A stretch of 64,000 nt of DNA from Archilochus colubris (Eukaryota; Chordata; Aves; Apodiformes; Trochilidae). Shown here piece by piece: positions 1 to 15,640 of this stretch. The notes beneath the pieces were generated by a model. That model had not been told where the DNA came from, made no database searches, and was given only the letters and a program-made list of their open reading frames with translations. The position numbers were made by a program, and so were the translations under genes. The stretch lies in contig CM041084.1 of assembly GCA_023079485.1 (NCBI GenBank), forward strand, positions 71,395,709 to 71,459,708, in the 5' to 3' direction. How positions within the stretch are numbered: the first letter of the stretch is position 1; each line of letters begins with the position of its first letter.

Positions 1-1380
1 ATTTTAATGAAGAGCTAAAGAATAGTTTTCAAAAATTCTGGCACTTACAAAGCATTACAATCAAGAAATAAGCAAGAAAATGAGTTACAGAACTGAACAT
101 AGATCAGCCTTTGAGCTTAGTTTAGTCTGCTTTCCTTGTGTAGAAATTTGCCACATTTCAGGGCATTTCATAGTCTTTCATGACATGGAAAGCGATATTT
201 TTTTTCTATCAGATGTTAGAAAAACCAACAGTTCTAAAATATTGTCATTAATGTTGTAATCCCTAAACCAGTCCTTCACTTTTCAAACATTATTATAATA
301 ATATTCAATAATGTGTTAATATTTTAACATTAAAATTTTACCTATTTTGGTTTATCTCCCTTTCTAACAGCAAATTTTGTATGTCCATTAAAATTTTTCT
401 CTTCCTAAGGTCTTTGACAGTAGAATCCCCTACGTAAAAAGATTGATACGGTGTAATTAAGAACCTTCAGAAGATTGCAGTATCCTATAACATTTAATGA
501 GGTGCTCTGTCTAGGCTAAGGTGTTATCACAGTTGTGTCATATTGTATGATATTCCTGATTTTTCATGCAAGCTATTACAACTCCACCAAAGATGGACCT
601 TACATATATTGGAAACGTGAACTTTGTTGCTATTTTTTTCTATTTTAAATTCTCTGTGAGGTTACAGTTTACTGCAAGTAGACTCATTTCTTTCTTAAAT
701 ACTTTTTCCTCTGAGGCAAACATGGTTAAATTGTGTCAGCTGGTACCTTTTCATAACTGCATTGCATCTGGAACTGCAAGGCTGTGTTCACAAACCACTT
801 CCAAATGGCAGAGGAGTTTTCCACTCTCCTGTAAGCAAGCAGATGCACTTAATTTTCCACATATACAAAAAGCATCAGCTCCCACTCAAGGAAAAGAATA
901 GTTTAAAGCATTCTCTAGCAGATCCAGATACATAGCCATATCCAGACTAGAGACTGGCATATGCCAAAAATTTATGAATTTGTAGACATTTCTATTTAGA
1001 CTGTTTGAAATGAAAGTTTCTTTCCAAAACAATATTTTTGGATTGTAAGAAAATTCTTTTCAGGTGCAAATTAAAAAATCGGAATATCACCTATTTTTAC
1101 AGTTTAGTTTTATACTCTACCTTCCTTTTTCTTCATTTAACTGAGGAAAAAAATAGATAAAGGACAGAGAGTGAAAGATATAGTTCTGTCATAAAATATT
1201 TTTACATTTCCTAAAAACTGTTTTCTGGTTATCCTACATGGAAACCAAAAAGCATGGAAAGTAGATCTTTTCTGGTTTTTCCCTTTGCCTTGCTCCCTCC
1301 AATACTCTTGATTGATGGCAACTGACTTTTCCAAAAGAATTAAAGCAGAGGGGTGATATCCATGGTGTGCATAGTAATAA

Positions 1381-1407
1381 TATATGGAATATATGGAATA
1401 TATGGAA
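1381..1407. repeat. 3 x 9-bp tandem repeat (TATATGGAA)
   Basis: Three perfect head-to-tail copies of TATATGGAA are visible. The preceding bases form a partial further copy. This is a short minisatellite in otherwise unique AT-rich DNA, and no function is implied. Confidence 0.9.
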
Positions 1408-4400
1408 CCTCTTATAGCAACATTTTGAAATGGGAAAGAACAGGAAAAATTACAATGCTCATTGCCATTCCTGGGCAGAACATTTTTCTGAAAGCTAAAG
1501 TATGTATGGCACAAAATAGCTGATGAGTGTTGTCATAAACTGCTTTGAAGTCATCTACAGTTAAGGATAAGACTGATAGCCTACAACATTATGCTTATGT
1601 CTACTAAAATATATATAAAAATACTGTTGTTATGAGTAAACAAGGCAGCCATGGGTAGAAGCACTGTTCCATTATTTTGTACATGCAAGAATATAATTGA
1701 TACATTATGCAAATTTTAGTTATCAATTGAGAAAACTTTAACTTAGGTACTGCTTTCACCTCACAATTATTAAAAAGTACAACACTAAAAATTAAGGTTT
1801 ATTTGCTTAAGTTCAGGCAAGGCAAAACACAGGCCAGTCTTAGAACTCTGTAATGTTTTTCCACATATAAAATCACTGCTTATTTGCATGCATATTTTAT
1901 ACTGTAAAGCACAGTTGTTTCTAATAAATCCCACATATGTCTCAGTATGCTAAAGTATGATGAGGCATTCTTTTGGAATAAAATGTATTATTACAAACAA
2001 TTGCAGCCTGTGGTATAGAGATCAATTCATTGCATCTGAGCCACTTCCTGCACCTACCAGCAAGTGTGTATCAGTCCCCTGTGCTCTTCCAGAGCACAGG
2101 AGAGAAAGCTAAAACCCTGTATTCCATTAGCAATACAAACTCAATATTTTTCTCCTAATTAATTTTTAATTCCTGTTTTATTTATGTAGAGGAGCTGCAG
2201 AAGGAAAAGTAGTTACATGTCTTATTCTGCCACTGTCTAGGTTGTCATTTTACAATTTCTATATTTCTTAACTGATACTTCTGCATCACATACATAATAA
2301 AAACTATTTGCCTTTTATGTGTTAAGAGGACCTGAGCTTACCTTTTACACTTTGGAAGAACATTTTAAAGAAGAAACTTAAATAATTATTATTTTTTAAA
2401 TTTCATAGTGTTCTTTTCGGCCCTGAGCTTAAAATTAATTCCGCATATTTATATGGATATTTTTATATCCACTATTTACAATTTACTTTAAAAATTTAAA
2501 TTCTAATGTATTTTAGCTTAGACTTTCTTTTTAATTCCAGAAATATTTTTCTTCTTTGGTTCAGCCAATGAAAAAAAGGACTACACAGTCCTTTTCTTTC
2601 TCACTTAGGAAGAATTTCTTTTCTTTCTCACTCAATGCTACTCTGCAGGACCTTGCCCTGACTATTGAGAAAATAGTCTCATTCAGAAGTTTTATATAAG
2701 TAGGAATGCAGAAATTAAGATAATGGAAATCCCTGACTAGTGTAGGTGTAAGAGAAATAATCTTTTTTCCTTATAGATTGGACCTTATTTTATTAAATGA
2801 ACCTATTGCCTTCTGTGTGATCACATAAAGACTAAGAAAATCGTCAGTGTCATTGGGATTTTATTGAGCCTTTTTGTGTGGTCTTACTCCAAAACTGGAC
2901 AAATATCCAAAACTGCCTATAATTTGAAAAAAAAAAATTAAGCAAGTACAAAGGGAAAGGAGATAGAATATAATATGTAGAGACTAGATATTAAATATGG
3001 AATATATACATTTATGTAGATTGTGTGTGCTGTACTGAATGGAAGACAGATGAGTGACTAGTACAGTTATTGTTACTTATATTAAATTTCACTTTGAAAT
3101 GCTGAGCTTGCAATTTCTTGTGGATAAATTATACCTCATTGTAAGTTCTGTGCTCATGCCAGAGTAGAAGCAGCTTTCAGAGGAAAATATAATTTCTGGT
3201 GTACTGTATGTATAAAAAAATGCAAATCAAATCTTCTCTCTTCATTCTTGTTTTCCCTCCTTGTGGTCCTCTGCAAAGGAGAGGTATCTTTTGTCAAGGT
3301 AAGTCACCTCAGTCACTCATCCTTCATCTTTGTGAAAGCAGCCAATGAATATCCAAGAGTGAACTCCAGAATATTGTTTTGTAGGCAGGAATGCAATATT
3401 GGAAGCTGTCTGTTCATGTACTTATCAGATGAAAAAACACTAAATACAGGCAGAATATGCCCTGTAATAAATACGAAGTAGTGCATGAAAGTAATGCATG
3501 TCAACTGTCCAAAAAGGAGAATTAACACAAGCATTAATAGCAATTTCACAGATACATGCTACTACTTACAATCACCATGAAACTGAGACTATCACTGAAT
3601 TTATTCAGGAACAGTAGGTTATATATTTTCAGTAACTGTTGAAAAGTCTGTGACAGGATATTGCTAAAAACTGTCCTATGAGGAATAGATGCTGCTCACA
3701 TAATTAAAAGGTATGTGCTGGAATGCCTATCAGGAATCAGAGGAAATACCTTGCACCTTCATCACTTCTCATGCATGACAAAAGAAACACATTCTGCAAA
3801 TGAACCACAAGCTGAAAATACCCATTTGAGTCTATTAGCAAAAAACCCTCCAGCAGACAAATTGCCAAAAAATTAACTTGATTTTTAAAATGCTGTCCTC
3901 ACCATTGAAATAGCTACTTAACCTACTTATTAATTCCTGTCATTTGTCCATGAAAATCAATATATTTCAGGAGAACATACTGGTTTTACTAATAATGTTG
4001 ATAGTATCATGGCTCCTTTATCTTTAGAACAAGGCATGGAGCAGAACTTCATGCAACAACCTTGGTGGATCTCCTGAACTGTTGATGAAAAAAAGGATTT
4101 CTTCTAGCTATTGATAGATTATAGTTACAGTTCAGTAGCTCTGATTCTATCTTGTAGAAGTGAGTGGAACATCATTACAAAACAGGGTGGTTTTGTTATT
4201 ATGTCCCAGAGTACCCACAGCAAACAGCGAGGTGACACAACAGTTTTGGAGGCTTAATTAAACCTGAATGATTTAGCAGTACGAGTTTTAAACTTGTACT
4301 GCTCCAGACTTTATGGAAAAACTCATGTTCAGTCTGATTTGCTTCAGAATGTTAAGAATGGTAAAGTTCATCTCAAAAATGAAATTTTTAATGCTGGCAG

Positions 4401-7400
4401 ATTAGTCCAACTATAGGCTTGATACGTATAAAGTGCTGAAACTTCCTAGACTCACTTGGGATAAGGAGTCAGGCCCTGAGTAAAATTCTTCTGTAAACTG
4501 TCACTTGTGTAGTCACTCAAAAGGAAATCCAGCAGTGATGTTTGAAGGTATGGCTTCTATTGCCACCATTATCTCCTAACCCATCAGATAAATTAATTAA
4601 CCTCTGTATGTATAATTTCCTTGTTCTTTAGAAAAAGGATATCATCACTCTCCCATCCTATTGAAAGGCTTTCAGATTTTGGAATGAAGGATTCTGTATA
4701 GACATAAAGCAATTGCTAATCATGAATATCAATTTAAGAGTTCAATTTAACCAATGTCTTTGTTTCATTCTATCATTGCATGACTGTTAAAACGCTTTGT
4801 GATCTGTTATTGTGGCAATTTGAAATCTGACTTGTGACACAATTTGAAAACATGAAGGAACTCATGTTACAATGTGTACTGTGGAATTAATTTTCTCAAC
4901 ACTTTTATCTAAGGTAGTCTCATAAAATGGCCTTTATCTAACACAGCCTATACTTTCAAGAGTATATTCATACCCGGACATAGAAAAATCTGCCTATTAA
5001 ATTTCACAGGTGTTTGAAAGCAAGGGGAGTTCTGGCAAGAGTGAAAGGTTATTAAAAAAAACAACGACCATCCTTGGGTAATCCATTCTTCATGTGTTTG
5101 GCTGCTTGCTGAAGTAATGCCCATGCAGCGCCTGTGGTGTACCCTTGAACATCATGAGGTGTTTTTTCTAAAAGTTATTACTCTCCCTATCTACAAAGGA
5201 GAGAGAAGCCTAAGTCTAATATTTTCCAAAAATATTTACAAAATGTTACAAAATTCAAGGGGAAATGTACTTACTGTACCTAAGTTTTGGTGTGCCTATA
5301 TGGACATCTGAGCCATGACAGATGGCTGTCTCTTATGCCACTGCTGATTTGCACTAAAAGCAATGTAGTGTCTGTCCAGATAACTACTCTCAGAACAATG
5401 GCGACAGTAGATGTCAGATGCTGTCATGAAGTCTGCTCTCTAGTGCAGCCTGTAGATATTACTTCTCTACTACAGCCTCTATGTATAGACAGAGAAGGCT
5501 TGTTGGAACAACACAAATCTAAAAATTAGTCTATTCTTTCCTTTTTTGTACTAAAGGCAGGTTGTGTCATACTATCAAACTGTTTGACATGTGTCACAGA
5601 AAAACTGGTGAAGGGTAACTTTCATTCTAACCTGTATTTCTCTCTCGTTCCTTTTTTTATCATGTCATCTTGGGGCCTCAGGAGTGGACCTCAGGCCTGG
5701 AAGTGGGAGAAACATCAGCAGAAGAAAATGAGAAGGGCTGCACCTCTGCTGCTGCTTTATTTGTACAATGAACAACAACTGCTCTTGTAACAGCTGGAGA
5801 CAATCAGCATCCCAAACAGACATGTTATAGTGTCACATCACAAAATCTTGAGCAACCAAGACCTTAGGCTTCAAATACACAGACAACTAAATACACTCGA
5901 AGAGACACTGTCAAGTTGAAATCTAATAACTTAAAAATTGAGCAAAATGTAATTCCAGGTACTCTAAGCCTCTGAGTCTTCCAGCTATTTTGTTTTTCAT
6001 GCTAGTCACCACCTCACTTGTTCTTTGGCCAAGAGAGACTAGGAATAATAGAAAGAACAAGGCAAAACACAGGACATGAAAGAAATCTAATTTAATGTTT
6101 CCCTGATTTAGCTGATGATATTCTATGTTTTCTGATCAGTTTGAGGAACAAGATACAAAAGTAGAAAAAAGAAATTAAGATATATAAAGCTAATAACTTT
6201 TCTTTCAATTTACTGGATCTTTTATAAGATATCTCTTAATATTTTTTAGCTTCTGTCATTCCTATCAGCACCTAACACCAATTCTTCTATGTACTTATTA
6301 AAGCCAGAAAACACTAGGGATATTTTATTTTTTGCTTACCATAACTATGAATTTATTCAAGTAATCTAACAGCCATAACCTCACCAACAAAATGGTGAAA
6401 ATACATTTTTTTAAAAGCAGCAGGTTTTACATCCTCTTTGTCATCATGTCAAAGAAAGTAGTTTGAAACTTAATATTAATTCACTTACTAAGGCACATTC
6501 ATAATTTATATGAGTAGTGATATTTTTAATTTTTCTGGGACATGAAAAAAAAACCCAAACAAAACGAAACAAATAAAAAAAAGATGTAAAGAGGATCTTT
6601 TCTTACAGCCAATGTATCTTCACTTGATTTCTGGCTTTAAATAACTCTGAGTCCAAATTTTATCAGCAAAAGTCCCTTGCAAAACCTGAGCTTAAAAGTT
6701 CCATAAATTACAAGTGCCCACTGTCATTAGAATGACTGGAAAAATGCCAAAGAGGGGCAAATCTCCAAAAACTTTAACCAACACAAGACAGCTTACTTCA
6801 CTGAAAGAAACACCTGAAATTACCCACCCTCCTTAACTACTTAATGCTCTTTGGCATTTTTTGAGGGGTGCAGGATAAAGTACCTCTCCATTACTGTGAT
6901 GTGGGCTCCAGAACACACAGAGCAGCCAAGCTGAATACATAGAGTAGGACAGGAATGTTGCAGCTATGCTGGAATTTCTGGCACTCAGTGCCTGTTTATC
7001 AGAACACCCAGGTGAGTGGGCATTTGTGTCTGGAGTATACTACCAGAATAATTCTTGCATTTTACTCCTGACTGCTACTTATTCCTTTTGCATCCTTGAA
7101 TCTCTTCCTTGGAGACAATGATCAACTCCAGAGCAGTTACTTCAATTTGCTATTTACTACCTTTGCAGCCTCTAGCTGGCTTCTTTCCTCATGGTAAAAG
7201 GCATCTTGCAGGCAGCCACAGTCACTGATGGGACTGACAGGGACAAATCTAAGCAGATGTTTACTGTCACAACTTCAGTTCTCTCTGGCTTAACCAAACT
7301 TTATAGAATTATCAAAAGCTCTTTTCCTCAGGCTGAATCCAAAGCAAGAGCAATAGGTTGGTAGGCTTATGTATATACTTTTTTCTCAATGTCAATACTT

Positions 7401-7782
7401 ACATTTAAAATACAGAATTCTACTTTTTCACTCTGAAATTAACAATGACCCTGAACAGAGACCATATATATTATTGATGGGTTGTCATGTACTTCACTGA
7501 CCATGATTTAAAGTTTATGGGGAAAAAATCCCCAAAGCCATCAAAGCTGAAAAAGAAAAGACTTCTGTAAAAGATCACAAATCAAAATAGAATTTGAAAT
7601 AAGCAGATAGAAAGAAAAAAAAAAACAAAAAACACTGGAAGACAGACAGATATTCCGTGCAAAGGGAGAGCTAGTTATTGTCCTTTAGGAAATCTGATTT
7701 TATTTCTATCACAAATATATCATTGCTCTGGAAACAAAGAAGAGTTTTTGGTTTTTCATAATATCTGTTCTTACGAGAGTGG

Positions 7783-7799
7783 AAAAAAAAAAAAAAAAA
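7783..7799. repeat. A17 homopolymer
   Basis: An uninterrupted run of 17 A. No retroelement body was recognised immediately 5' of it on the plus strand, so it is listed only as a simple repeat. Confidence 0.9.
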
Positions 7800-10700
7800 G
7801 GTTAAATTTATTCTCTTTGGGATAGGGAAGACTTTGAGGTGACCTACTTAGCTTCAGTGGTCTTTGTTACTTGGCAACATATGAAATAAGATAGCAAACA
7901 GAATAAATGTTTTCAAGAGCCAGCAATGACATTTTTATAGACAAAGGAGTTAAATTATATAGTTACAAAGCAGAGAGGTGAGGTTAAAATAAATCTAAAG
8001 GACAGAATCTTACTGAGGCATGTGGCCTTTTCCTGACCTGCAATCTTTTATGCCCTTGTGAAAGGTTTATTAATTGAAATAAAAGAGAAAGTTTCACATG
8101 TACTGGCTCCAGTAATTGTTCAGTAAGTGAAATGTTTTGTTCATGAGAGAAAAATATTAATTTTATAAAACTCTTTTTCATTAATGCCTATTCTTTTTTT
8201 TCAGAAGTAAACATGTTGTTTCTACTGATTAGAGGTGAGGAGGGAGACATCTTAAAAAATATAGGACTGACAAGTCCTTAACTATTTCAGACCCCACCTG
8301 TTTTCCATCCTATTTCTCTGTTGTCCACAAATGTCACAAGTCTAATCAAAAGCTTGTGAGTACTACACTTCAGTAATTGCTGATGACATCTATACACAGA
8401 ACCATTTTTTTGACCTTTAAAACCTGTCAAAATTATGTCTAAAAACTGTACATCCGGGGAAAAAACTAAGAAAAGTTAAAGTGATTAAGCAAAAGCAAAC
8501 TTTTAAGATGGAAGAGCAGAGGTGACCACTTATATCCTTCTTGCCATGTCTTCTATATTTTGGTTTCTACTAATTGTCATCTGCAAATCATCAGTTCAGC
8601 AGACCAAGTGAAGACCAATCTTAGTACTTTTTATGAAAACAATTATTTTAAATATTTCTTGCGTGAGGACCAAGGTGAGAAGAAATAAAGAAATTTTGGA
8701 AGCAGGATGTGGTAGTGACTGCGGACAATCCAATAAGAACATTTTCCTGTATGAAAGAACCAGGAGGATCTTGCCCTCAGTGAGGTCAGAAGGACTTCTG
8801 AGTGTTTACTTTGGGAATTTACAGGAGAAGGTGACATCAGAGAGCAGACGGTGCAATCCAAACTGTTGAGATTGTTGTTACAAATTCAGGCACCCCTGAC
8901 AAGACTGCTGGCCAATATATCTGACTTCTTCATACCTGCTCTGAAAATGGTTACCATGTTCCACCACTGGCACATCTCCTGGGGAAGGCAGGAATGGTGA
9001 GAGCAAGTTCCATGTAGATCAGATTTCTTCCTTGAGAGTTTGGAAGGTACAGACTGAAAAGTGAGAACCACAATGCTTTCATCCAGGTAAAGTCAGTCTC
9101 TAGATGTACATAAATGTACTGATATATCTATGTACTCAGAGCTGTAACAACAATATGCTTTGAATTTTCTCAGAACTGGTTAAAATTATTTCTTTGTACC
9201 TCAAGAAAATTTCAGCCATTAAGAATTCTAAAAAATGTGACTATCTTTAAACAAAAAAATATTCTTTTCTAATGTAAATTCCTAGTAGGAGAGACATTCA
9301 AAGGATAATTCAGTGAGAAGACTGAAGAAGAAGTTTTAGGTGAAATTTGATCAAATTAAGCAAAGTAGAATCCATTGCAATATTTAAACTTAGTAGAAAG
9401 TTACATTAAAATTTTGCAGCTATACAAATGTTTTGTTAAGTTTTAATATTTTCATTTAACTTTTAAATAGCATTTGTTGAAGAGATCTGTTATGTTGGAA
9501 AAGTACCAGAGTATAATGTGAAACAACATAGAAAGGTGTTACAACACTGAAATAAAAGTGCCATCAGAAACACTATATCATGAAACTCTATCCTTCAGTC
9601 CTTTTTACTTCTCTTTAATTATACCAGGCTGGTTTGTGATTTTTTGACTGTTTAAAGCAGATTGGCAGTGAGGGAAATGTAGTGAAGAAGATACAATTCT
9701 CTTTTGTCCTATCACGAGTGAACAGAGAACTGGGAAATCATGATTGTTGTCTTGTTGATCAGCAATTCAAAAGATGAAAGAAATAATGCAGTACGATGCT
9801 TTTTAAAAACAAATAAATGAACAAATAAGCAAACAGTCCAATCAAAACTAGGAAATGCATTCTAATTTCCATTATTTTAGCTTTGATTACCCAAAAGTCA
9901 GATTGCTGAGAATCTGGACATACTGTTCCTCTCCCATTTCAAAATTCAAATCAAAACATATTTTGCTTACAATGAGCTATAATAGCCTTTTTTCAAAGGA
10001 CCCTTGAGTTGGCAAGGTAATAGAATTCTAGCTCTATTATGCAAATATAAACACAAAATATACATCCACAGAAAAGCATAATGCAGATCTCATTGGCTCA
10101 GAAAACAGCAATGCTTTTTTGCTAGATGTACAAGTTTGTATTGCACAAGGATCTTGCTTTAAAACTCTCCATAATAATAAGAAAAATTAGTTACGCATTG
10201 AAGAATATCACCATAGCTTCATGGATTTCAATTAAGGTAATATACTCTAGTTAAGAATTTGTACCACTTGATAGCAATAACCTGTGGTCCAAGGAAATCT
10301 CCTTTCTCCACCAAAGTCTATTCTAATGGTTGATAATCAGTCTGCAATATGGCACTTGTGATGTAAGTGTAAACTCTAGATTGAATGGCTTTTTTTACCC
10401 CTGCAATTCAGGTTCGTTTTTATCACAAATTTTATGACAAATATTTTCATTTTATCCCTTGCAGAAGAGATTGTGTTGGATCCCTGAGCATGATTGTATT
10501 TCTGATAAAAATATAAAAAAGACAAAATGCTGAGATGTATCCTAAGTCCCTGGAAGGGTGAATTTGTGGATAAGTAGCAGAAAGCCACGGCAAGAATTGA
10601 TAGGACCACTCTGAAAATAGCAACACAAATGACACACGCTGTCTACCTACTTAGATGTCCTAACTTACAGTAAAGAACATTTTATAGGATGTTTGGGTGA

Positions 10701-13093
10701 TAAGTTTTCATCATAAAAGTCTAGAAATGTGTCTTCAGACTCACAGGACTTACAGTTAGAAGTGATCATATATTATGCCTCTCCACTCACACATTTGCTG
10801 TGTACATCTTGCAGCACAATGTAGATTGTCTCTATCCATTTGTATAAAGGTGCATACATATTGCCATAACCAAAACCAAACAAATCAAAGCCAAAACCCA
10901 CCTTCTAGGAATCCTTACCTATACCTAATCTTGTCTTGAAAAAAGGGGCTGAGAAAACATTAGTGCAAAAATTCCCAGCCTAAGCAAAAGAAACTTTCAT
11001 ACCATTTCTTTTCTCCTTTTTCTTTCATCTACCACCATCTCTTCATATCACTTTATTGCTAAGTCCCTCCTTACCGCTTTATTGCTCACCACTTTAAAAC
11101 TGTATGAGCCAGAGCTCAAGCTAAGAAACTTGGCAGTACTTATTGTCTCTTTTCCCATCCCACCTACTATACATCCCTCTAAAACTTTTAAGTAATCTTG
11201 CAAATAATTTCAATTTTCAACATAAAAAAGAGAAGTAAATTTTATAAACAAATTACTCTAATATGTCAGGAAAAATCTTTGTCCTAGCAGGAACTTTCCA
11301 TTCCTAGTCAACATCACTTCTTTATAAGCGGTTGCTATATCTCTTGCTATGATGTCACAGTTTCAAGAGTAAATAAATCACAGATGACCCATCCTTCAGA
11401 AGGAACTTGGAGCCATATCCATTAATCATACTATTCTAATTCTGCTGCAGATAGTTTCTGGCAGGCACATGCCAACACAGTAAAGGCATTTGGCCAAAAT
11501 CTATGATTTAAATGAAATTATTTTACATAAATATTTCTCTATACTGTTTAGGCCTCTGATGTTAAAAACAAAAGGCTTGCATTAGTTAACATGAAACAGA
11601 GGAGTTTTGCTCCTGACAGAAATTATTTCCATGAGCACTCACTGTTCTCCATATAATCCCTAGTCCAAAAACCCTTGTAGAAGCTAGGGACAGAAAGGAG
11701 AAAGCCAGAGAAGAATGTTTCTTGTAGAATCAGTTCTATTACAGACAATAGCTTTCAGCAATTACTCCACATTAACTGTGTGTTAGAAATGTTTTGTGGA
11801 GGAAATGTTGTAACCATTGTCCAAGATCTATATATAATACTTGTCTGGATGCAAATCTGTGAAACATATCTCTCATCTGATTTTCCCTTCATATACTAAA
11901 CAACTCCTAAAAATTTTTGTCTATTCTTAAAAATGTCCACTGATGGATATAAGTGGATGTCAGGCTTGAGTTCCCAGAATCAAGTGTTCCAGGAATTTGT
12001 ATCTACAGTCCTTGTAAGGGCATAGTTGGAGTGTGAGGCTGGAGTATTCACTGGAATATGTACGATTAATCAAAGACTATGAACAGATAACCCATCATAA
12101 AATGTATTTGTGACATTCATTCAGCTGAACCTATGCAGAGTAATGCTAATGTACATTAGCATGATCATTAAATCATTAAAACTTGTGACAGTCTTTCCTT
12201 TTCCCTTATCCCTCCATTAGTAATTATCCAGCAAGAAGACCTTGATGGATTAAAAACCATCTCCAACAGCAGGTGACTGAAAGAAAAAGAAGAGGTACCT
12301 GTTTCAAAGAAACTGCTTTGTGTAGTATAGATAGTAGGTAAATCTCATGTAATGGCAGTATGGAAAACAAAACATTGTTTCTCTTCACATGAGAATCAAG
12401 ATACACCTCACACACTTGCTTTACTGAGGAATTCCTGATACTTTCATTGCAATTGAATCCTTCATCTACCTTTCCCTCCAGGACATTTGAGCACTTCAGT
12501 GATCAGTGTGGTATCCCAAAATACCAGAAACCTGCGAGAATTCTTACCCAGTATTCAGATGACACTGGATCTTATCAGTACAGATAAAGCTTCATGTAGA
12601 CATCTGACTTTTAAAAACATTGCTGAATCCTTAAAATATCCTGAATTACTTAAGCACTGCATGTGTTGATGTTAGAAGGAGTCGTTAACACTCACAGAAA
12701 GTCTATTGCTGATCAGGATTTATTTTCCTCATATCAGATAACACTGATAAATGTGATATTCACATCCCAAATCATGCAAGACATATCATATGAATTATTA
12801 TTGAATAAACTTTACTATTTGCACTTAAAACATAGTGTCTATTTACTGAGTGAAGAAGGTGGAAAGGAAGAAAAATACAAAAAAAATGGACAAACAAAAT
12901 TAATCAACACCTGCTTTTGTAAGGGATGAATATTAAATTAAATAATTACACTATGTGGACAACTGTAGTCCAAGTAATTTGTCAGAGTTACATGAAGACA
13001 CTACTATCTGGTTGTTAAAAATGCAGCTATAACAAGGAGGGTAACTGAAGTGTTCTCCAAGTCCTGAAGTGAGCAGTCTCAAGTAAATAAACA

Positions 13094-13141
13094 TCTTTTC
13101 TCTCTCTTTTTCTCTTTTCTCTCTCCCTTTTTTTTTTTTTT
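13094..13141. repeat. C/T-rich pyrimidine tract ending in poly-T
   Basis: About 48 bases that are almost entirely C and T, beginning with TCTCT-type repeats and ending in a long T run. This is simple-sequence DNA. Confidence 0.85.
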
Positions 13142-15640
13142 AAATCTTTTTTATTTTTATTTCTACCACATCATTGTAAATCTAGAGTAATATGCCACGG
13201 GAAAACAAAACAAAACAAAAAAGTAATTTAATTTTACATGGGATATATTTCTTCTGCAGTAAGCTGTCATTACAGTTAATTGGAGGCACTAAATGGAAGA
13301 CAGGACTGAGTATGTTTTGCAATTTTGACTACTGCATTAGCATTTATATTTGATTCAATGTAAATGACTTTTCATTTTCGATAGATGCTCTTCACTTTGA
13401 AGCTTTATCCACATGTATTGCCAATGAATCAAGTTGTGAACTGAGTAGCAATGGAAAACTGCAATAGTTTGAGTTTGTATCCTATTGTAATCTCAAAGTA
13501 CTTGCTGATCAGAAGGCTGGGTAGCTTGTTAACATATTGAAGTGTCTCTTTATTTTTGTTCAAAAAACCTATCTTCTCTGTCTAAATTTTACTGGAAAAA
13601 TTCAAGTTTTAAGTCTCCACTTTAAAGAAACCAAGAAGATAATTTAAATCTCACTTTACCAGGAGCACAAGACATTGCCTGAGCTACTAAGCAAGTTGTC
13701 TACTTCATCTTTCCTGTGAAAGGCAGTTTAACTTTTTATAAGCAATTAATCATTGGAGGAGAGAAGCAGTAATAACCAGTGGCTCTTATAAATAACGTTT
13801 CCTTCCTCATCTCCAACTACATTGCATCTTCGCTTCAGACCTCTGACTCCTTTGGTGTTGTGATACTTGACCAGTCTCCATGGACATGGATATGGAGAAA
13901 AGTAAATTTCAAGACTCTTGAACGGTGTGGTTGCTTCTCCATATTTATACTATGAAGAGGCTTGTCTTCCCAGGTATATTTATAAATACTGTCAGTGGTA
14001 GCATGTGCTAGTTTTCTCATCTAAAGACAGCATAAATGACTCAGGGAAGAAAAATATTTTTCATAGTCATTTGCAAAGAGGCTTTACCCAAAAGCCAGAA
14101 TCTGAATTCCCCTGATATCTGGAATACTCAAAATCTGACTTTAGATCTTCATTTTGCTTCATGGTTTGCAAGCATCACTTATTTCAAGTTTCAGGTTTGA
14201 GTTCTCAATAAATGTTTTTAACTGTAAAACCATCGTTTCTCCCTGCAGCATACATATCAGTTCTTAGCAAAGCCTGCAGCTCTAAGTTAAATGCAATCGT
14301 GCCTTACACATAGAAGTTATCTTTGGTTTTAAAGATTACTAGATGAGGAGGGCAAACAAGATCCTATTCCTCTCAGGTGCTGCTGAATCTAGATATCCTT
14401 GGTAATAGCTATGTCTAATTATCTGTTACTTCCTAATCCAACAAGCTGCCCTCATAAGCGCTTCTGGCAGTAGCTTTGTTATTAATTTATATGTTAATTT
14501 TCCAGTGATGTTGAAAACTGTAGCCAAAATTTTCTTACATTACATTTCCTTGAGCAATCTTCTAATTTTATATTCTGTGACTTCATTAAACTCGCAATTT
14601 ACTGTAATCCTATGTAAGGCTTGATCCTGAACCATTCAAGTCAATGCACACCTTCATTACAATATGCATGTGCACACATACATATTCATGTAAAATTTTT
14701 ACTATTGGTATTTACATATTGAAAGAGAGATAATAGGAAAGGAAGTTTTTGCAACTGCTGATACTTTATCTTTCACTGACATTTGTCCCAAATTTGAGAT
14801 TACTACTTTTTTCTGATTCCTATCATGTCAAAGTCAGTTGAAAAAATGTATGATAAGAACAAATAGAAAAAAAAATCCTAGAAGTCCAATACTGCTAACC
14901 TTAGTATTAAATTTAATATCAAAGTCTATATTTTGAAGTTTTATCTATAACTGAACAATTCTGCATTCTAACTTGACCTAATTTCTTAATTAAAATCTAT
15001 GGGTTCATATAGGAGTTTAGAAAGAAAATGAAAGACAAGTGAGAAAATATAAACACATTAATTTTGAAGGTGCTGTCATATATTTCAAAGTTGGGGCTGA
15101 GCAGAAAACTCCAGTGCTTATTTGGACTGACTTCTGAGTAATTTCTACTTACAGGATACTAAGCAACGATTAATGCTTTTTAGTCTCTATTATTTTCAAC
15201 AGGAAGTTTATATTTAGGGCTTAGCGTAGATAGATCTTTCTCCACCTACATTTATTTTACATGTGTTCAGAATTTTCATTATTTCATTTAAAATGTCATT
15301 TGTCTATGTTAGTTGCCACCATTTTATTATGAACTCTGATTTTTTTAAAGATTTATAAGTAATTTTAAATCTATTTTAAAACTAATTTATATGTGAAGTT
15401 GAAATACAGTATATGGTGTTTAATCACAGAAATATATTTTTTTAAAATTTTAGAACATCTCTTTAGCCATTGGTGTTAAAAAACATATGTTGATATCAAG
15501 TGTTCATAACAAAGTCTTCAAGTGTCAAGTACAAGTATGCAGAAACATAGAATCATAGAATCATAAGATAATTTGAGTTGGAAGGGAACTCTAAGAGTCA
15601 TCTAGTCCAGCACCTGTGCAGTAAACAGGGACAACCTCAA

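Larger units (their letters stand above)
1..15545. other. AT-rich unique DNA, no gene found
   Basis: No recognisable gene, RNA gene or interspersed repeat was found in this 15.5 kb stretch. Open frames on both strands (for example 566-901 + and 1137-1514 -) have compositions expected from AT-rich noncoding DNA, no recognisable domain and no convincing paired splice sites. The stretch does hold simple repeats: a 9-bp unit at 1381-1407, an A17 run at 7783-7799, an A/C-rich tract near 6547-6582 and a pyrimidine tract at 13094-13141. Very old repeats or conserved noncoding elements could be present but cannot be recognised without alignment. Confidence 0.6.

Noticed and set aside
1137..1514. 125-codon minus-strand open frame, one of the longest in the window
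   Set aside because: It crosses the TATATGGAA repeat, has biased composition, and shows no domain or splice sites.
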